A stretch of 64,000 bases of DNA from Macrothele yani. Its lineage: Eukaryota; Arthropoda; Arachnida; Araneae; Macrothelidae. The position numbers were made by a program, and so were the translations under genes. The notes under the pieces were generated by a model. That model did no database searches and was not told the DNA's origin. It worked only from the letters and a program-made list of their open reading frames with translations. The stretch lies in the NCBI GenBank assembly GCA_039090855.1, contig CM076991.1, positions 103,800,021-103,864,020 on the forward strand. Direction: 5' to 3'. Shown here one piece after another: positions 1 through 10,432 of the stretch; position 1 is the first letter of the stretch; each line of letters opens with the position of its first letter.

Positions 1-475
1 ATGTTATGTGGTTTCCTTGATATTGTGACCTGCTCGTGATGGACATCATGTCTCGTGAAAGGTTTGTTAACATCGATAAATATATTACGTGTGAATCAAC
101 GTATTAAAAACTATGTTTGAAGGAAATAATTGGTGTAAGTCTCTACATGTTATAACTCATTAAGCACCGTTTTCCAAGGTAAAGGGATGTGACAAGGAGT
201 ATCATCATTGCAGCATTCTTCACCATATTTATGAATAAATAGACTTTCTAGTAGTAGGATTGATGCTTTTGAGTATGGCGTGGCGAGGATGTTGGCTTCG
301 TTCCAGCATGGGTAATGAGATCCTTTGCATGATAGCCACGATAGGGAAGTCCTTGATGAGTTTGTCTTTATGTTATATTGGTGCTCTTTTAAACGAGTTT
401 TTAATGAGCGAAGTGTAGATCCAACATATATACGATCTTCATCATCAATGTCTATTGTCTTCATTGGGATGACAT
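1..475 (-). pseudogene. Inverted partial copy of Penelope-like GIY-YIG endonuclease 3' end
   Basis: The minus strand encodes the C-terminal half of a GIY-YIG endonuclease like the one closing Penelope-like retroelement polyproteins. Visible are RIYVGST, then R and H at catalytic-type spacing (LKTRLKEH), and a tail ending SWKTVLNEL-like at about 150. The family uses this nuclease to nick target DNA for reverse transcription. The segment is the reverse complement of 731-1205, with a few percent mismatches over 475 bp. The GIY half of the motif and everything upstream (reverse transcriptase) are absent, because homology stops at 475/476. It cannot make an active protein alone. The window edge cuts it, so its true 3' limit is unknown. 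Confidence 0.8.
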
Positions 476-1056
476 CTCATCATGCCTACTCCGATGACAT
501 CGTTAATTCTATAGTAAAGAAAACGAAACGCACATTAGATACCACATTAATAAAAGATCACAGACCAGTTAAATATGTGGGATCACTTCCATACATTCCC
601 AGCATCATCAATATACTCAAAAACGTTTGTCACCGTCACAATATTGGCTTTCGAGTACGAACACACAAAGTACTTTCAGGAATAAAAAATGATAGAGATG
701 TTGTTCCTTTGGACAACCGATATGGAGTATATGTCATCCCAATGAAGACAATAGACAATGAAGATGAAGATCGTATATATGTTGGATCTACACTTCGCTC
801 ATTAAAAACTCGTCTAAAAGAGCACCAATATAACATAAAGACAAACTCATCAAGGACTTCCCTATCAAGGCTATCATGCAAAGGATCTCATTACACATGC
901 TGGAACGAATCTAACATCCTCGCCACGCCCTACTCAAAAGCATCAATCCTACTACTAGAAAGTCTATTTATTCACAAATATGGTGAAGAATGCTGCAATG
1001 ATGATACTCCTTGTCACATCCCTTTATCTTGGAAAACGGTGCTTAATGAGTTATAA
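476..1056 (+). pseudogene. Penelope-like element: linker plus GIY-YIG endonuclease, 5' truncated
   Basis: In Penelope-like retroelements the C-terminal GIY-YIG nuclease cuts target DNA and the upstream reverse transcriptase copies RNA into it. Here only the RT-to-nuclease linker (LPYIPSI..ILKNV, typical of the family) and the nuclease remain. The nuclease shows YGVYVIP, RIYVGST and LKTRLKEH, and ends at a stop at 1056. The open frame continues upstream to 325, but residues before about 476 are antisense of the inverted copy, so that start is artificial. Reverse transcriptase is absent. The nuclease itself reads through without a stop, which suggests a fairly young insertion. Homology to the inverted copy continues through the 3' UTR to about 1205. 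Confidence 0.85.
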
Positions 1057-1205
1057 CATGTAGAGACTTACACCAATTATTTCCTTCAAACATAGTTTTT
1101 AATACGTTGCTTGACACGTAATATATTTATCGATGTTAACAAACCTTTCACGAGATATGATGTCCATCACGAGAAGGTCACAATATCAAGAAAACCACAT
1201 AACAT

Positions 1206-2615
1206 TAATGTATTTAAATCATGCTCAGTTCCATTCTGTTAATAACATCTGAAGATGGGTCCGTTGCGGGCCTGAAAGTTCTAATGTCTTCTATATGAAT
1301 TCAATAAATCATCTAAACAGTCAAATGTGTTTATTTGAATCTGTTTTTAGAATAATGATCGTGTACAGACGGCGAAAATCAACACAGAAATTCAGTCTTA
1401 CGTTGCCGTAAAGTTAAATATGCTTGAAAAGTTTCATTAATTAACTATAGTACTAATATAGTTAATTAATTTAGTTATTAACATATATTATACTATATCC
1501 ACGTAAGCAAATTTTTGCACGGTAAAAATTTTTACACAAAACCGGCTTTAATAAGCGGCCGGATTTAATGAAGGTTTCCGGCGGTTAAAGTTCCTCGTTA
1601 TAAACGCGCTCTGTTTTATATTAATGCTGCACTGAAATTAATCCTTAAACTTGGTTACATTTTTGTACGTGGAATTAAATTATTTAATTAAATGATTTTA
1701 AATTTAAAACGGAGTTGAATAAAAAGTGACAAATATGAATTTTGAAATTTTGCACATGGAGTGAGTGCAAGGTAGGAAAAAAATTAAACCATCGGTTATC
1801 CCTCCTCTGATTAAAAAGTAAGCCCTATTCAGCTCCCCCACACCCCAATGTTCTTAATCTAGTGACACCACGAAGTTATTAAACCCTGTACCCCCTTTTT
1901 TTCGCTAAAGAAACACATTGAGACAACAGGTCATTAAAAGTATATGCAGTATAATCACTCATGTCTTATTTCCTAAGGTAGTTTGTTCCGTGCGAAAGCT
2001 GCGTAAATATTATCAGGATAATAAAAATGGAGATCCTCCAAGCAGAAATCTCTCTCTAATTCTCTACGTGTGGTGATGGAAATTTAGCAATGTAATAAAG
2101 CTAGTTTTCCAGAGACACGATGAGTATTAGAATTGAGATTGTGAACGACAAACATTGATCTTTGTGCAATCCATTTTTCTTGCATTAGAAATACATTTCG
2201 AGATGCCTTTCCCCATTCCTATGAAGACACCGGTGTAATTTGTTTTTCCCCTAAAATTGCTTTTTTTTTTTTTTTTTGCGCAATGACATTTGCTTTCCAC
2301 CCCATCAATGACTTACACTCCATTAAAGAGTATACACGACAAGGACATATTTCATCCCTTTCTTTCTTGGGATTACATCTGAGCCTTCATTTATACACAA
2401 CGAAACAGAAGACAAGAAAGAATCATCAATTACTCCATTCTGACTGTGAAAAACGCAGTCATTGTGGATGGTTTTCCAACTGGCCCCACCTCACCCCAAT
2501 CAATTTGGTGATGCTGAGGGAATTCATTGACCTCCCCCCCCTTCTCATTTCGCAGTGCGCGCACTCTCACATGAGATGAGCTATTTCTTTTTTTTTCAGT
2601 TATTTTTTTTTTCGC

Positions 2616-2617
<2 letters not shown>
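1206..2617. other. AT-rich spacer, no gene seen
   Basis: No ORF with recognisable protein similarity, no terminal repeats and no RNA gene seen. A poly(T) tract lies at about 2260-2277. The 98-codon frame beginning at 2283 has no recognisable domain. Confidence 0.6.

Positions 2618-2647
<30 letters not shown>
2618..2647. repeat. (CT)n microsatellite
   Basis: About fifteen CT dinucleotides, preceded by pyrimidine-rich sequence. Simple repeat. Confidence 0.95.
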
Positions 2648-2649
<2 letters not shown>

Positions 2650-3449
2650 GTTCTTTCTTTCTCTGATTCCCTTAGCCTTCCAGGTCTGTTTCTTCTGCTT
2701 TCAGTGTCAATTGAATGGGTGGAGACCATTAGTGATCAGTCACGTATCTAACTAGTGACTTCTTTAGCGTAATCAATCGGCCTAGAAGGCAAAAGCCTTC
2801 GATCACTTCGGCCGCTAAGAAAGAATGCAAGAAGAGGCTTCTGATCTTGTCGACTGATCTGTTGACGGCTGAGTGACGCTTAGAACAAAGTTTCAATTGT
2901 GGAAAAATATTTTGGAGTAAATCACCCGTGGGAAACTCATCTCGCTATAACGGACCCAGGCAATTATCAGTTGCAATTGAATTGAAAGATATTTTCACTG
3001 GAGATATTTGCGAAAGTGTGAAGCAGTTTTAACTTTTTTCCAATTATAGTTCGTGTCATATGTTTGCTCATGGAAGCATGATGGCGCTACCTGATTTCAA
3101 AGAATTTAAAGTAGCATGTTTTTTTTTTTTATCAAAGGTAAAACTCCGTGATGAAAAATAAAAAAAAAATATTTGTATCGGTTAAACAAAAACTTCCTAT
3201 ACTCGTCGATAAAGATTTTATGCGCATATAATACGTACAAAAATGCTGGCTCTATTATCATTAACTACGAAATGCAAAGTTCCGAATTCAGCCAGAAATG
3301 AGGAGCACCTCAATTTGCTTTTAACGAAGTAAATTTGACGCTCCAGCAGCAATGGATTGTATATATTCCTAGAAGAACTGCCCCCTGTTGGACGACTGAA
3401 ATACTGGACTGTACACCGTGAGGCAGTAAAAGACTTAAAAGATTTCATG
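2648..3449. other. Spacer, no gene seen
   Basis: Nothing recognisable apart from short A and T homopolymers near 3120 and 3165. Confidence 0.55.
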
Positions 3450-3590
3450 GGAGAATGATGGAAGAAATTCGAAATCATGCCGAGGCAATATGAGAAATAA
3501 TTTCTAAAGGTAGAGTTTTAATGGAGAAGACTTGGGATGACCTTCGTCCAGCAGTGGATTCAGAATGGTCGATGATGATGATATTATAAG
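3450..3590 (+). mobile_element. RTE-type non-LTR retrotransposon, degraded 3' tail
   Basis: The stretch matches the end of the RTE copy at 56465-57551: a degraded EIRK-like segment, then the codons for a GETFIQQW-like C-terminus, then GATGATGATGAT. RTE elements typically end in short tandem repeats, as here. Very short and degenerate. Confidence 0.6.
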
Positions 3591-3599
3591 TGTACATAC

Positions 3600-3962
3600 A
3601 TACATACAGCAACAAAAGAGCATGGAGAGATGCATGTTTGGTGTAACCAGGAGAGATAAGAGAAACTCGTGGATCTGGAAAATAACAAAAGTGGAAGGCA
3701 CCGTGATTACAGCAAAATGCCTGGAATGGCAATAGTAAACATATTGCCAGAATGGCGGACCATCGAAGGGCAACCAAAATTTTAAACTGCATTCCAAGAG
3801 ATCGGAAAAGACCCAAAAGAAGATGACATGGGAGATAGGGGGATGACATTCGAAAGTATGCGGGAGTAACATGGAGGAAACTGGCACAAGACAGACTGTC
3901 GTGGAAGAAGCTTGCGGAGACCTTCATCCAGCAGTGGACTAATAATCGTTGACAATGATTAT
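3600..3962 (+). pseudogene. RTE-type retrotransposon, C-terminal ORF fragment and 3' end
   Basis: Nucleotide similarity to the better preserved RTE copy at 57165-57545 runs throughout. It carries the region after the reverse transcriptase, with the same order of segments: GVTRRDK-like, IPRDRKRP-like, RKYAGVTW-like, then ETFIQQW-like and a degraded GAT-rich tail. Several stops and indels interrupt the frame. It sits directly behind another RTE tail at 3450-3590, so two 3' ends are stacked head to tail. The catalytic domain is absent, so it is inactive. Confidence 0.8.
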
Positions 3963-4316
3963 ATATGTATGTCTAGGATGTACAAAAATACAAACCTAAA
4001 AACAACTCCGACTCAAAGTGAAAAAGGCAGTATTTAGCGTATTCAGCTAAGAGTCAAGTAAGGCGCATGCAGACGGTTCAAAGAAATAGCATAATAAATA
4101 AAGTAAATAAACACAACCTACGACTAACAATGAGACAAAAAACTTTGAACATACTCGTACAAATGAAAGTGAATGTAGAATAAAAATGAAAAAAATGAAA
4201 TCCAGTAAAATATACCTGAATAGTTATCATCAGGAGAGCACCTATTTTATGGAGTGGCTTTTCAGATACTGACCACGAACGGGTTCGACCGAATTCCGTC
4301 GACAGTACTCCCTTAG

Positions 4317-4428
4317 ACACTGGAAACCAGGAAACCACGTAAGCCACTGGGAACCAGGAAACCATGTAAGCTACTGGAAACCAGGAAACCATGTAAGCCA
4401 CTGGAAATTAGGAAACCATGTAAGCCAC
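4317..4428. repeat. 27-bp tandem repeat, about four copies
   Basis: The unit contains ACCAGGAAACCATGTAAG and repeats every 27 bp. Because 27 is a multiple of three, the minus strand reads as a nine-residue repeat (AYMVSWFPV), but nothing around it supports a gene. Confidence 0.85.
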
Positions 4429-4989
4429 GATACTCGAGAGCTTCCAGAATCAGAGCCCGAAGACATTTCTCATTCTTGTTGACAGATTGAATAATCTCTG
4501 AAGGTTCGTTGCACGCGTGGCTCAAGTGGTCAGAAGGATCAAAATTACGATATAGCGTCCTAAAGTGTCGTCCAATTTGATATAACCGTCTTTCTTAGGT
4601 AATTTTGGGTTCTTATGGTTTCCAATTAAATTTATGTGTTGAGAGCGTGGTAGAAAGGTGGCCATTACATATAGTATTTGTACTTCTTATTCGTAGTTAC
4701 AATTTACAGTATGTATACCCCCACCTGAAGGCTAAGCTATGAGCGCTTACAGTTACATGATTTCTTCAACAACTACAAATCTGTTTGAGCTTCAGCAAAA
4801 ATGCTGGTTCCATTTGAAAAGCATTAAATACAAGAAAGTTGACACCGAATTTTCGGGTGTAATAAGCACGTCTTTTGAATCCGTTCTGACGCAAATTAAA
4901 TTTATCAAAGCTATTCAAAGTCAATGGAACAGGTATGGAAAACAATAGATCTGACCAAAGAGATTTAATTCCTCAGATATTGCTGTAAA

Positions 4990-6340
4990 CGGAATCGTGA
5001 GCTTAAGAACTCTTAGAAACAGAGATATCGACAAAAATAAGATGTGACTTTACGTCCCCTGGTGGGAAAACCATGCATTATTTTAGGAAGAAAGTATTCT
5101 CAAAAGGTTTATCCGTATAAGGAGTATCGGTCGAAGAAAAAAAAATTAGTCGAGTTTTCAGGAGCCCACATTTTGTAACAAATACTTTAGAAGCAGAAAT
5201 TAACACATATGACCCCTGGTGGCTAAACCTTCTATACCAAACATTAGAAATTATGTGAAAAATATTTTCCATCAGGTCTTGTGTGCGATACAGGAAGAAT
5301 TTTTCAAATCAGAGCTTTAGGAGCAGAAATAACGCAGAAAACGCTTTTTACCTTCGTGCCCCCTAGCGGAAAGAGTATGATTTACTTGAAAATTTTGAAT
5401 TTATAGGAAAAACATTTCGCATCGGAAACACTATCAAACAAAGAAGGAATTTTTCAAATCGTACTCTTAGAAGTAGAGATATTGACAAAAATACGATATA
5501 CATCTACGCCCCCTGGCGTAGAAACCATGCATTTTTTCAAGAAGAAAATTTTCCTAAAATGTTTGTCGATATAAGTAGTATCGGTCAACAAACGACGTTT
5601 TTTTCAATCGAGAATTTAGAAGCTCATATTTTGCTGCAAATACAACAGAAGCGGAAATTAAGATTTACGCCCCTTTGGTGGCCAAACTATTTTTTTACAA
5701 AAATTAGAAATTATGTGCAAACGATTTCCCATCCGGAGCTGTATCCGGTGCAGAAAGAATTTTTCAAATCGGCGATTTAGAAGCAGAGATATAGTGGGAA
5801 ACGCAATTTACCGCTGCTCTCCCTAGCGGAAAGTCTATGAATTACTTGAAAATTTTGAAATTATATGAAAAACATGTCACACGGAAAACACTATCCAACA
5901 AAGAAGGAATTTTTCAAATCGGACTCCTAGAAGTAGAGATATTGACAAAAATAAGATGTACATCTACGCCCCCCTGGCGGAGAAACCATGCATTATTTTA
6001 AGGCGAAAATGTTTCTAAAAGGTTTGTCGATGTCAGTGGCATCAGTCCACGAAAGAATTTTTTAATCGATATTTTAAAAGCTACGATTTTATGGCAAATA
6101 CATCAGAAGCAAAAAATAACACTTACGCCCCCTGGTGGCCAAAGTATTCTTTACCAAAAATTTGAAATTATATGCAAAAGATTTTCCATCAGGAGATGTA
6201 TCCGCTGAAGAAACATTTTTCAAATCGGAGTTTTTAGAATAAAAGTCATCTGGGAAAATGTAATTTACTTTTACGCCCCCTAGCGGAAAATCTATGCCTA
6301 ATTTGAAAAAGTAAGTACATACAAAATACTCTTCGACATA
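4990..6340 (-). repeat. Higher-order satellite, ~455-bp unit of three ~150-bp monomers with CTCF-like motifs
   Basis: Nine monomers of about 150 bp fall into three types that recur in fixed order. Type 1 has motifs near 5054, 5507 and 5967; type 2 near 5211, 5668 and 6126; type 3 near 5360, 5818 and 6274. The higher-order unit is therefore about 455 bp, present three times. Every monomer holds a block such as CGCCCCCTGGTGGCC or CGCCCCCTAGCGGAA. Read on the minus strand these fit or approach the CTCF core CC(A/G)(G/C)(C/T)AG(A/G)(G/T)GGC. The blocks are better conserved than the AT-rich sequence between them. Similar sequence continues outward to about 4760 and 6740. A related array in inverted orientation lies at 48395-49285. 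Function is inferred only from motif similarity. Confidence 0.8.
6124..6142 (-). promoter_or_regulatory. Candidate CTCF-type site (best match of the left array)
   Basis: The minus strand reads TGGCCACCAGGGGGCGTAA. As I remember the vertebrate CTCF consensus (TGGCCACCAGGGGGCGCTA), it differs at only two of nineteen positions. The protein is conserved in arthropods, but whether this site is bound is unknown. Confidence 0.45.
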
Positions 6341-6566
6341 AATGGAATCGAAAGATATAATATTTTTTTCAATCAGATGTTTAGAAGCAAATATGTGGAA
6401 TAAAACGTATTTTTGAATTCGACATCGTCTGCATTTATTCCCTCTACCGGCGAAATTGTACATCGTAGAATAAAACGATATAAAGGATCATCATTTGCAT
6501 ATTTGAAGCTTCCCAGTGCAAAAAGAATTTTTCAAATCTGACTAATAGTCGCTGAGATATCGTGGG

Positions 6567-6603
6567 TACAGACGGACGGACGGACTGACGGACGGACAAA
6601 CCC
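6567..6603. repeat. (GACG)n-like tetranucleotide tract
   Basis: A run of GACG/GACT units that directly follows the last degenerate satellite monomer. Confidence 0.8.
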
Positions 6604-6734
6604 ATAACAGAAGCACGATCTTTTTTTACAAAAGACGTGCTAAAAATGCTGATATTCGCATCCTTTACTTTCTCTAACTTCATAAATTTGGCCCGAAATA
6701 CTTGAAACTCCAGAAATTTTCAATTGCTTTTTGG

Positions 6735-7027
6735 ATAGTTTTTCGTGAATGTTTTTGTTCATGATAGTTAAGTCCCGAAAAAAAGAAATATCATTTTGGC
6801 ACATTTTGGATTTCCCTTTTCACCAAAAGCGAAGAAACTCTTACCTTTCTGAATTTAGCAATCGCAATAAATTCAGATGGTTTTTCGAGAATGTGTTCTT
6901 CGTGATAGGTAAGTCCTGGAAAAGAGAAAAATCATTTTGGCACATTTGGATATACCTTTTCACCAAAATCGAAGAAACTATTACAATTCTGAATTCAGCA
7001 ATCGCAATAAAATTCGTAGGAACGGAA
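6735..7027 (+). repeat. ~145-bp tandem duplication
   Basis: Two diverged copies share TCATTTTGGCACATTT, TTTCACCAAAA and AGCAATCGCAATAAA in the same order. A third relative lies at about 30318-30420. Family unknown. Confidence 0.65.
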
Positions 7028-7059
7028 TAACATCTGCAGCAGTCTCTCTCAGAGAACAT

Positions 7060-7343
7060 GCCTTGTGTGTTGCTCCAGTAACTGAAGTAACTTTTTTCTT
7101 ACATAAAGTGTAACTACGAATATCTTATGTAACGGTTAAAAAAAATCGGTAAAATGGTAATTATTGCCTCGATACAATCATTGTAGTAACCCTTAGACTT
7201 GTGTTGGAATGGTAATGCTAATGTAGCTTTAAATTTAGGGTTGGTGTACTCTAAGCACGATGCAACTGGTGGGGTGGGCTGAAACACACCAAACCTTTCA
7301 TTGAGCCCACTTTCTAGCCCCCAAAATATTCAAGCAGTTGGAG
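7060..7343. other. Spacer, no feature
   Basis: No ORF, repeat or RNA gene recognised between the duplication and the LTR target site. Confidence 0.5.
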
Positions 7344-7526
7344 CATATGTGGCGTATACTCTAATTTAACTTTCATTTTTAGTTTGTTTCGCTATGTAAA
7401 TTTGAGTTGTTTCTCCTTAGCATTTTTTATACTTAACATTATATCTTTTCTCTCGCTAGAGTATAGTTGACAACACCTTGAGGTCTGATCGAATGACGTG
7501 TAGATGTCTGAGATGAGAACTGAATG

Positions 7527-7533
7527 ATATATA
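7527..7533 (+). promoter_or_regulatory. LTR TATA box, site of mariner insertion
   Basis: The run ATATATA lies in the U3 part of the LTR. The equivalent position in the uninterrupted copy at 59620-60093 reads GATAAAAACG. The mariner starts at the very next base. Confidence 0.55.
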
Positions 7534-7637
7534 CAGGGTGGCCCAAACAAAACTATACCCAGAGTGGCCCAAACAAAACTATACCCAGAGTGGCCCAAAC
7601 AAAACTATACCCAGAGTGGCCCAAGCAAACCTATACT
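7534..7637 (+). repeat. Four tandem copies of the mariner 26-bp TIR
   Basis: The 26-bp terminal repeat is repeated directly at 7534, 7560, 7586 and 7612, followed by a fifth degraded piece. The first copy reads CAGGGTGG and the internal ones CAGAGTGG. The other end of the element has one copy only. Confidence 0.9.
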
Positions 7638-7780
7638 CATGATAGCCCAATTTAATGATAACTTATTTGGTTACAGATACTGACAATCTACAGTATTAAC
7701 GGAACAATTTGTTACCTGTTAATTATAACTTTTTTGGTTAGAGGTGCTGACAATCCATCAATCTACATATCAGGTTATTT

Positions 7781-10103
7781 GTGAAGAAGTTCCCAACAGC
7801 AGAGAAGATGGTCCTGACTTTGCAGCAAAGCAATTTCATCGTCGAGGCATATGTGAAGCATACGTCCTTTAAAATGTGTCAACAGCTGTTTCAAACAAGG
7901 TTTAAAAATTCGACCACCAAGAGAGGTAGCAATCAGGGATCTGGTAAAAAAGGGGCGTGCAACTGGTTCAGTGACAAATGCTGCCAGAAATTATGCCAAG
8001 CGCGTACGTACTCCAAAGAACATTGAGAACATTCTCGAGCGAATCTTACAGTCTCCTAAAACATCTACGCATCGATTAATTATCTCAACAAGCAGGAATT
8101 TCACGTTCTTCGTGCTAGCGAATATTGAAACTCGATATGGGTGCTAAACCGTACAAAATTTCTGAATTGTAATAGTTACAACCTCAAGATAAACCCGCAT
8201 GTGCGCGATACTGCCGTTGGTTACAGGAAGAAATTGCATCTGGGATACTGGACATGATTCTCTACTTCAAGTGTGATGAGGCATGGTTCCACCTAAGTGG
8301 ATATGAATTTCTACTTCATGAGTGATGAGGCATGGTTCCACCTAAGTGGATATGAATCTCTACTTCATGAGTGATGAGGCATGGTTCCACCTAAGTGGAT
8401 ATGAATCTCTACTTCATGAGCGATGAGGCATGTTTCCACCTAAGTGGATATGAATCTCTACTTCATGAGTGATGAGGCATGGTTCCACCTAAGTGGATAT
8501 GAATCTCTACTTCATGAGCGATGAGGCATGTTTCCACCTAAGTGGATATGAATCTCTACTTCATGAGTGATGAGGCATGGTTCCACCTAAGTGGATATGA
8601 ATCTCTACTTCATGAGCGATGAGGCATGTTTCCACCTAAGTGGATATGAATCTCTACTTCATGAGTGATGAGGCATGGTTCCACCTAAGTGGATATGAAT
8701 CTCTACTTCATGAGCGATGAGGCATGTTTCCACCTAAGTGGATATGAATCTCTACTTCATGAGTGATGAGGCATGGTTCCACCTAAGTGGATATGAATCT
8801 CTACTTCATGAGCGATGAGGCATGTTTCCACCTAAGTGGATATGAATCTCTACTTCATGAGTGATGAGGCATGGTTCCACCTAAGTGGATATGAATCTCT
8901 ACTTCATGAGCGATGAGGCATGTTTCCACCTAAGTGGATATGAATCTCTACTTCATGAGCGATGAGGCATGTTTCCACCTAAGTGGATATGAATCTCTAC
9001 TTCATGAGTAATGAGGCATGTTTCCACCTAAGTGGATATGAATCTCTACTTCATGAGTGATGAAGCATGGTTCCACCTAAGTGGATATGAATCTCTACTT
9101 CATGAGTGATGAGGCATGGTTCCACCTAAGTGGATATGAATCTCTACTTCATGAGTGATGAGGCATGGTTCCACCTACGTGGATATGAATCTCTACTTCA
9201 TGAGTGATGAGGCATGGTTCCACCTAAGTGGATATGAATCTCTACTTCATGAGCGATGAGGCATGTTTCCACCTAAGTGGATATGAATCTCTACTTCATG
9301 AGTGATGAGGCATGTTTCCACCTAAGTGGATATGAATCTCTACTTCATGAGTGATGAGGCATGGTTCCACCTAAGTGGATATGAATCTCTACTTCATGAG
9401 TGATGAGGCATGTTTCCACCTAAGTGGATATGAATCTCTACTTCATGAGTGATGAGGCATGTTTCCACCTAAGTGGATATGAATGGATATGAATCTCTAC
9501 TTCATGAGTGATGAGGCATGGTTCCACCTAAGTGGATATGTAAATTCCCAGAACCGTCGATATTGGAGCACAGAAAATCCACATCATTTTGTGGAGATCC
9601 CTTACATGCGCAGAAACTTGGTGTGTGGTGTGCTGTGTCAACACGTAGGATTATTAATATTTTTTCTCCACGAAACCATAAACTCAGCTCGATATATTGC
9701 AAACATTTTCAACCCATTTGTCAATCAGTTTACCAACGAGAAGAAGACATGTTGTTACTTTCAATGAGATGGAGATACCGCTCATATTCAATAAATGCAA
9801 TTTTTGAGGTGTTGAGGAAGACCGTGTTGCGAGTCTTGACCTTCGGCCTGCTCGATCCCCTGATCTGTCTGTGCGTGACTTTTACTTGTGAGGTGCACTA
9901 AAGAGGTCAGGTGTATTCCGATAACCCGGGAAATCTTGAAGAGCTTCAAACAAACATCTCCGTTGAAATTGCTAAGATTACAGCACAACAACTTCAAACT
10001 GTGTTCCAAAACATTCTGCGAAGAACCGATCTGTGCCTTAATAATGAGGGTGCTCATTTCCAACACCTGCTGTAGGAACTATCTTGGACACTATAACATT
10101 AAA
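7781..10103 (+). pseudogene. Mariner transposase pseudogene (DUF4817-like group)
   Basis: The transposase would cut and join its own element by a DDE/D reaction. The N-terminus reads MVLTLQQSNFIVEAYVKHTS, like the helix-turn-helix start of this group. The first catalytic aspartate lies in DEAWFHLSGYVN, present in the first unit of the tandem array and in frame again after the last unit (9483-9767). The second motif survives as DGDTAH near 9770, just after a stop. The third region is recognisable as RSPDLSVRDFYL near 9850, followed by a stop. The 49-bp array inserts frameshifts and stops between the halves, so no functional enzyme can result. Confidence 0.85.
8262..9540 (+). repeat. 49-bp minisatellite, 26 copies, amplified from the transposase catalytic motif
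   Basis: I count 26 units of 49 bp. Each encodes, in one frame, MSDEAWFHLSGY, the stretch around the first catalytic aspartate. Units 3-14 alternate strictly between GAGTGATG/CATGGTTCC and GAGCGATG/CATGTTTCC, a 98-bp dimer repeated six times. The last unit is preceded by a small extra duplication. Since 49 is not a multiple of three, reading frames shift at each unit. Confidence 0.95.
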
Positions 10104-10170
10104 TAAAACTTGTGCTTATTTGATTTGTTTATTTGGTATAGTTTTGTTTGGGCCACCCTGAACAGCAGCA

Positions 10171-10204
10171 GGGTGTGTGTGTGTGTGTGTATGTGTGTGT
10201 GTTG
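10171..10204. repeat. (GT)n microsatellite inside the LTR
   Basis: GT dinucleotides with one AT interruption, directly after the mariner. LTR copy 2 lacks the expansion at this place. Confidence 0.9.
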
Positions 10205-10426
10205 ATGGTGGACGTCAATGCTAATTGTAAAAGAGGCGTTTTTTAGTTAAAGTTGTGTCTGTTTAAATGCTGCGTGTTGTGCTGATATTTATATATTTAT
10301 CGTTAAGAGTTCTACCAGTTAACGTTGTTTAGTTCTGAAGTTGACTGCAATCTGATAAGTTCAATGTTCGACAATCAAGTGTTCTGTTCTGTTGGAAAGT
10401 TACTGTTCAAGGATCTGTTGAGAGAG

Positions 10427-10432
10427 AATAAA
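10427..10432 (+). promoter_or_regulatory. LTR poly(A) signal AATAAA
   Basis: AATAAA in the LTR, with a second one at 10435-10440. It is conserved as AATAAA in LTR copy 2 and copy 3. Confidence 0.6.

Larger units (their letters stand above)
1..1205. mobile_element. Penelope-like element in inverted (hairpin) arrangement
   Basis: Bases 1-475 and 731-1205 are inverted repeats of equal length around a 255-bp unique core (476-730). Penelope-like elements are known to insert as tandem or inverted partial copies, often 5' truncated, which this matches. A transcript through the region could fold into a long duplex. No target duplication can be judged because the left end coincides with the window start. 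Confidence 0.75.
7534..10160 (+). mobile_element. Mariner-like element with amplified TIR and internal minisatellite
   Basis: Terminal inverted repeats of 26 bp (CAGGGTGGCCCAAAC... and its complement at 10135-10160) bound the element. It carries a transposase pseudogene of the DUF4817-like mariner group. A TA lies on the left, but the matching TA on the right is missing; alignment to LTR copy 2 suggests about ten flanking bases were lost there. At 2.6 kb it is roughly twice the usual length because of the tandem array at 8262-9540. Confidence 0.85.

Noticed and set aside
325..1056. 243-codon open frame taken as one gene
   Set aside because: The first ~50 codons are antisense of the inverted Penelope-like copy; the real coding part starts at about 476.
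8262..9540. CRISPR-like direct repeat array
   Set aside because: Units are contiguous with no spacers, encode a transposase motif and lie in a eukaryotic mariner.
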